Shown: piece by piece, positions 62,180 to 64,000 of the stretch
How the letters are laid out: each line of letters begins with the position of its first letter
How positions within the stretch are numbered: position 1 is the stretch's first letter
Assembly: GCA_022825885.1 (NCBI GenBank)
Contig: JAJDVY010000042.1
Span: 56,845 to 120,844, forward strand
DNA: 64,000 nucleotides
Reading direction: 5' to 3'
Source: Nitrospirales bacterium
GTDB taxonomy: Bacteria > Nitrospirota > Nitrospiria > Nitrospirales > UBA8639
The notes under the pieces: generated by a model
Databases searched by the model: none
What the model was told of the DNA's origin: nothing
Seen by the model: the letters and a program-made list of their open reading frames with translations, nothing else
Translations under genes and position numbers: made by a program

Positions 62180-63613
62180 GTGTCAGTCGAAACCATCGCT
62201 CCCATCCTCGTCGGTTCTGAATGGCGCGAAACACCCTCGCGCCAGGCCGTCACCAACCCGTTTGACGGCGCCCCCATTGCAGAAGTCTGCCTCGCCAGGC
62301 CGCAAGACGTCGAAGAGGCCGTCACGCTCAGCCTGCAAGCCTTTACCGGGCTCGCCCGCTCCTCGTCCCACGCGCGCGCGACGGCCCTTCAACACGTGGC
62401 CGCCAAGTTGAAGGAGCACAGGGAAGACTTTGCCCGGACCATCTGCCGGGAAGCGGGCAAGCCCATCACCGACGCGCGGCGCGAAGTGGACCGGGCCATT
62501 CAAACCTTTTCCATCGCAAGCGAGGAAGCCAAACGGATACCGGGAGAAGTCATCCCGATGGACGTCAGCCCGGGCATGGAACACCACCTGGGTCTCGGGC
62601 AGCGCGTGCCGGTCGGGCCGGTGCTGTGTATTACGCCATTCAACTTCCCCCTGAATCTGGTGGCGCATAAAGTGGCGCCGTGCCTCGCCGTGGGCAATCC
62701 CATCCTGCTGAAACCGGCGCCGCAAACCCCGCTCACCGCGTTGCGGTTGGGGCGGCTCTTTCAGGAACTCGACCTGCCGGAAGGAACCTTGAGCATCCTG
62801 CCGTGCGAAAACGCGCTGGCGGAATCCATGGTCCGCGACCCGAGAATTCAAGCCTTGAGTTTCACGGGCAGCGCCGCCGTGGGCTGGAGTTTGAAAGACA
62901 AAGCCGGCAAAAAACGCGTCCTGCTCGAACTGGGAGGCAATGCCGCGGTCATCATTGAACCCGACGCCGACCTGGACCTGGCCGCCCAACGTTGCGTCGC
63001 GGGCGGATTCTCCTATTCCGGACAGACCTGTATTTCCGTCCAGCGCATCTACCTCCACGACGACGTGTATGACGCCTTCCTCGACCAATTGCTCCCGCTC
63101 GTGGAATCCCTGCCGGCCGGAAACCCTGCCGAGGAGGCTACGGTCATCGGCCCCTTGATTGACGAACGCGCAGCCATCAGGGTGGAAACCTGGATCCGGG
63201 AAGCCGTCCGGGAGGGCGCCACGCTCAAGACCGGGGGAACGCGCGAGCAGTCTTTGATCCGCCCCGCGGTCATGACCGACGTGGGGCAACGCATGAAAAT
63301 TTCCTGTGAAGAAGTCTTCGGTCCGGTCATCACCCTCTCGCGGTATCAGCATCTCGACCAGGCCTTCGACATGGTGAATGACTCCCCCTACGGACTCCAG
63401 GCCGGTATTTTTACCCGCAACGTGGATTCGATCTTCCGCGCCTATCAAGCCCTGGACGTCGGCACGGTGCTGGCCAATGAAATCCCGACGTTTCGGGCCG
63501 ACCACATGCCGTACGGCGGGATCAAAGATTCCGGACTGGGACGCGAAGGCGTCAAATACGCGGTCCAGGAGCTCTCGGACCAAAAGCTGCTGGTCCTGCA
63601 CCTGTCACAATAA
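62180..63613 (+). CDS. Aldehyde dehydrogenase family protein (NAD(P)-dependent)
   Basis: The 477-residue enzyme shows the ALDH features: ITPFNFPLNLVAHKVAPCLA, KPAPQTPLTALRL, ALSFTGSAAVGWSLKD, the catalytic Glu in LLELGGNAAVII and Cys in SGQTCISVQRIYLHDDVYDA, then EEVFGPV and PYGGIKDSGLGREG. It resembles lactaldehyde/glyceraldehyde-3-phosphate-type (GapN-like) members, but the substrate is not determined. Start is GTG at 62180. It sits 61 bases after the DsbA-like gene. Confidence 0.9.
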   Translation: MSVETIAPILVGSEWRETPSRQAVTNPFDGAPIAEVCLARPQDVEEAVTLSLQAFTGLARSSSHARATALQHVAAKLKEHREDFARTICREAGKPITDARREVDRAIQTFSIASEEAKRIPGEVIPMDVSPGMEHHLGLGQRVPVGPVLCITPFNFPLNLVAHKVAPCLAVGNPILLKPAPQTPLTALRLGRLFQELDLPEGTLSILPCENALAESMVRDPRIQALSFTGSAAVGWSLKDKAGKKRVLLELGGNAAVIIEPDADLDLAAQRCVAGGFSYSGQTCISVQRIYLHDDVYDAFLDQLLPLVESLPAGNPAEEATVIGPLIDERAAIRVETWIREAVREGATLKTGGTREQSLIRPAVMTDVGQRMKISCEEVFGPVITLSRYQHLDQAFDMVNDSPYGLQAGIFTRNVDSIFRAYQALDVGTVLANEIPTFRADHMPYGGIKDSGLGREGVKYAVQELSDQKLLVLHLSQ

Positions 63614-63712
63614 GCCGTACCCCGGTGTCATCGCGTCATACATTCGGGCCGGCACATAGGCCGTCCCCTACGGGCAGAAACAGGCCTTATGACGCCTGTC
63701 GTTTCCTTGTCT

Positions 63713-63743
63713 GTCATCCCCGACCCCGATCGGGGATCCAGCG
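63713..63743. repeat. REP-like palindromic element, copy B
   Basis: GTCATCCCCGA, a short loop, and TCGGGGATCCAG form an inverted repeat (63716-63723 and 63730-63737). It has the architecture of the copy at 25294, including the T-rich run after CCAG. Confidence 0.6.
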
Positions 63744-63766
63744 TCTTTCTTTTTTGCAGCCCTGTT

Positions 63767-63794
63767 GTCGGGTTACGCCTTGGGCTAACCCGAC
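63767..63794. repeat. 9-bp inverted repeat GTCGGGTTA / TAACCCGAC
   Basis: GTCGGGTTA at 63767-63775 is the exact reverse complement of 63786-63794, with a 10-base loop. TAACCCGAC also occurs alone at 25430, next to REP copy A. This is a familiar dispersed intergenic palindrome type in many bacterial genomes. Confidence 0.65.
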
Positions 63795-63855
63795 CTGCTC
63801 CGGCTGTCCTTTTTCGGCGTCTCGTTCCTCCCTTTTGCAAGCAACTGTCTGGAGG

Positions 63856-64000
63856 TTAAGGCGTCACATGCATCGGTTCTTGCCAATAGGTTCGATGTTT
63901 GAGCATCGCATTCAGGATCGTCAACAATTTGCGCATACACGCGACCAAGGCGACCTTGCGTTGTTTGCCGCGGGCGCACAGGGTCTGATACGTGTGCCGG
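63856..64000 (-). mobile_element. IS110-family transposase, 3' end (truncated by the window edge)
   Basis: Minus-strand translation from 64000 to the TAA at 63856 gives RHTYQTLCARGKQRKVALVA, then CMRKLLTILNAMLKH and a short tail. That GK-KVALVACMRKLL segment is the conserved end of the C-terminal Transposase_20 domain of IS110/IS116/IS902 transposases. The rest lies outside the window. IS110 elements use a DEDD/serine-type mechanism and lack typical terminal inverted repeats. Confidence 0.85.

Noticed and set aside
62183..63601. A 472-residue open frame antisense to the aldehyde dehydrogenase
   Set aside because: Same reason: it covers almost exactly the ALDH gene, has no family features, and the ALDH motifs on the other strand are unambiguous.

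Overview
The window is a 64 kb piece of a moderately GC-rich, diderm (Gram-negative) bacterial chromosome. The diderm assignment rests on LptE, a FadL-type porin, an autotransporter and a meso-diaminopimelate-type MurE. Gene content and order (dcw cluster, leuS-lptE-holA/rpsT, zapB-zapA-rny-ymdB-xseA-xseB-tlyA, a free-standing MEKHLA protein, a bacterial deoxyhypusine-synthase-like enzyme) fit a Nitrospira-like member of the Nitrospirota. That placement is inferred from recalled gene content, not from a tree.

Layout. 1-3.2 kb (minus): start of ispE, then the inner-membrane protein and ATPase of a type IV pilus/type II secretion assembly machine. 3.3-4.4 kb: pgsA and a small unknown gene. 4.4-25.1 kb (minus): one very compact division and cell-wall cluster, transcribed from a strong-looking promoter at about 25.1 kb. 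Its order is rsmH-ftsL-ftsI-murE-murF-mraY-murD-ftsW-murG-murC-murB-ddl-ftsQ-ftsA-ftsZ-pgeF-yggS-yggT-serine hydrolase. Many of its genes overlap by 4 bp. The promoter carries three 10-bp direct repeats of the MraZ-operator type, but mraZ itself is not there.

25.1-26.4 kb is an AT-richer accessory patch with dispersed palindromes, a 9-bp-period repeat, a small unknown ORF and an orphan HigA antitoxin. 26.5-37.6 kb holds housekeeping genes: asnS, a rhodanese, a sugar-nucleotide epimerase, tlyA, xseB/xseA, ymdB, rny, zapA/zapB and slt. A structured non-coding stretch lies between zapA and rny and is a candidate 6S RNA plus rny leader. 37.6-40.3 kb is a subtilisin-type autotransporter with a possible lipobox, followed by tRNA-His. 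40.7-45.5 kb carries rpsT against holA-lptE-leuS.

45.7-47.1 kb has two toxin-antitoxin loci, one with its PIN toxin frameshifted in a G8 run. 47.2-52.5 kb: uvrC (its N-terminus encoded by a REP-like repeat), a glyoxalase-fold protein, a FadL porin and aroE-aroK. 52.6-55.8 kb is a two-gene methyltransferase/nuclease pair that looks like an uncommon restriction-modification system. 55.9-60.1 kb: MEKHLA protein, TacA-TacT-like pair, glk, rpiA, RelB-RelE pair and tRNA-Glu. 60.2-63.6 kb: deoxyhypusine-synthase-like enzyme, DsbA-like thiol oxidoreductase and an aldehyde dehydrogenase. The right edge cuts an IS110-family transposase.

How the genes work together: the 4-25 kb block makes peptidoglycan precursors (MurB-F, MraY, MurG, Ddl), polymerises them at the septum (FtsW, FtsI) and builds the divisome (FtsZ, FtsA, FtsQ, FtsL). 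ZapA/ZapB-type proteins at 35 kb and the lytic transglycosylase next to them belong to the same process. The accessory genes sit in small islands between conserved operons.
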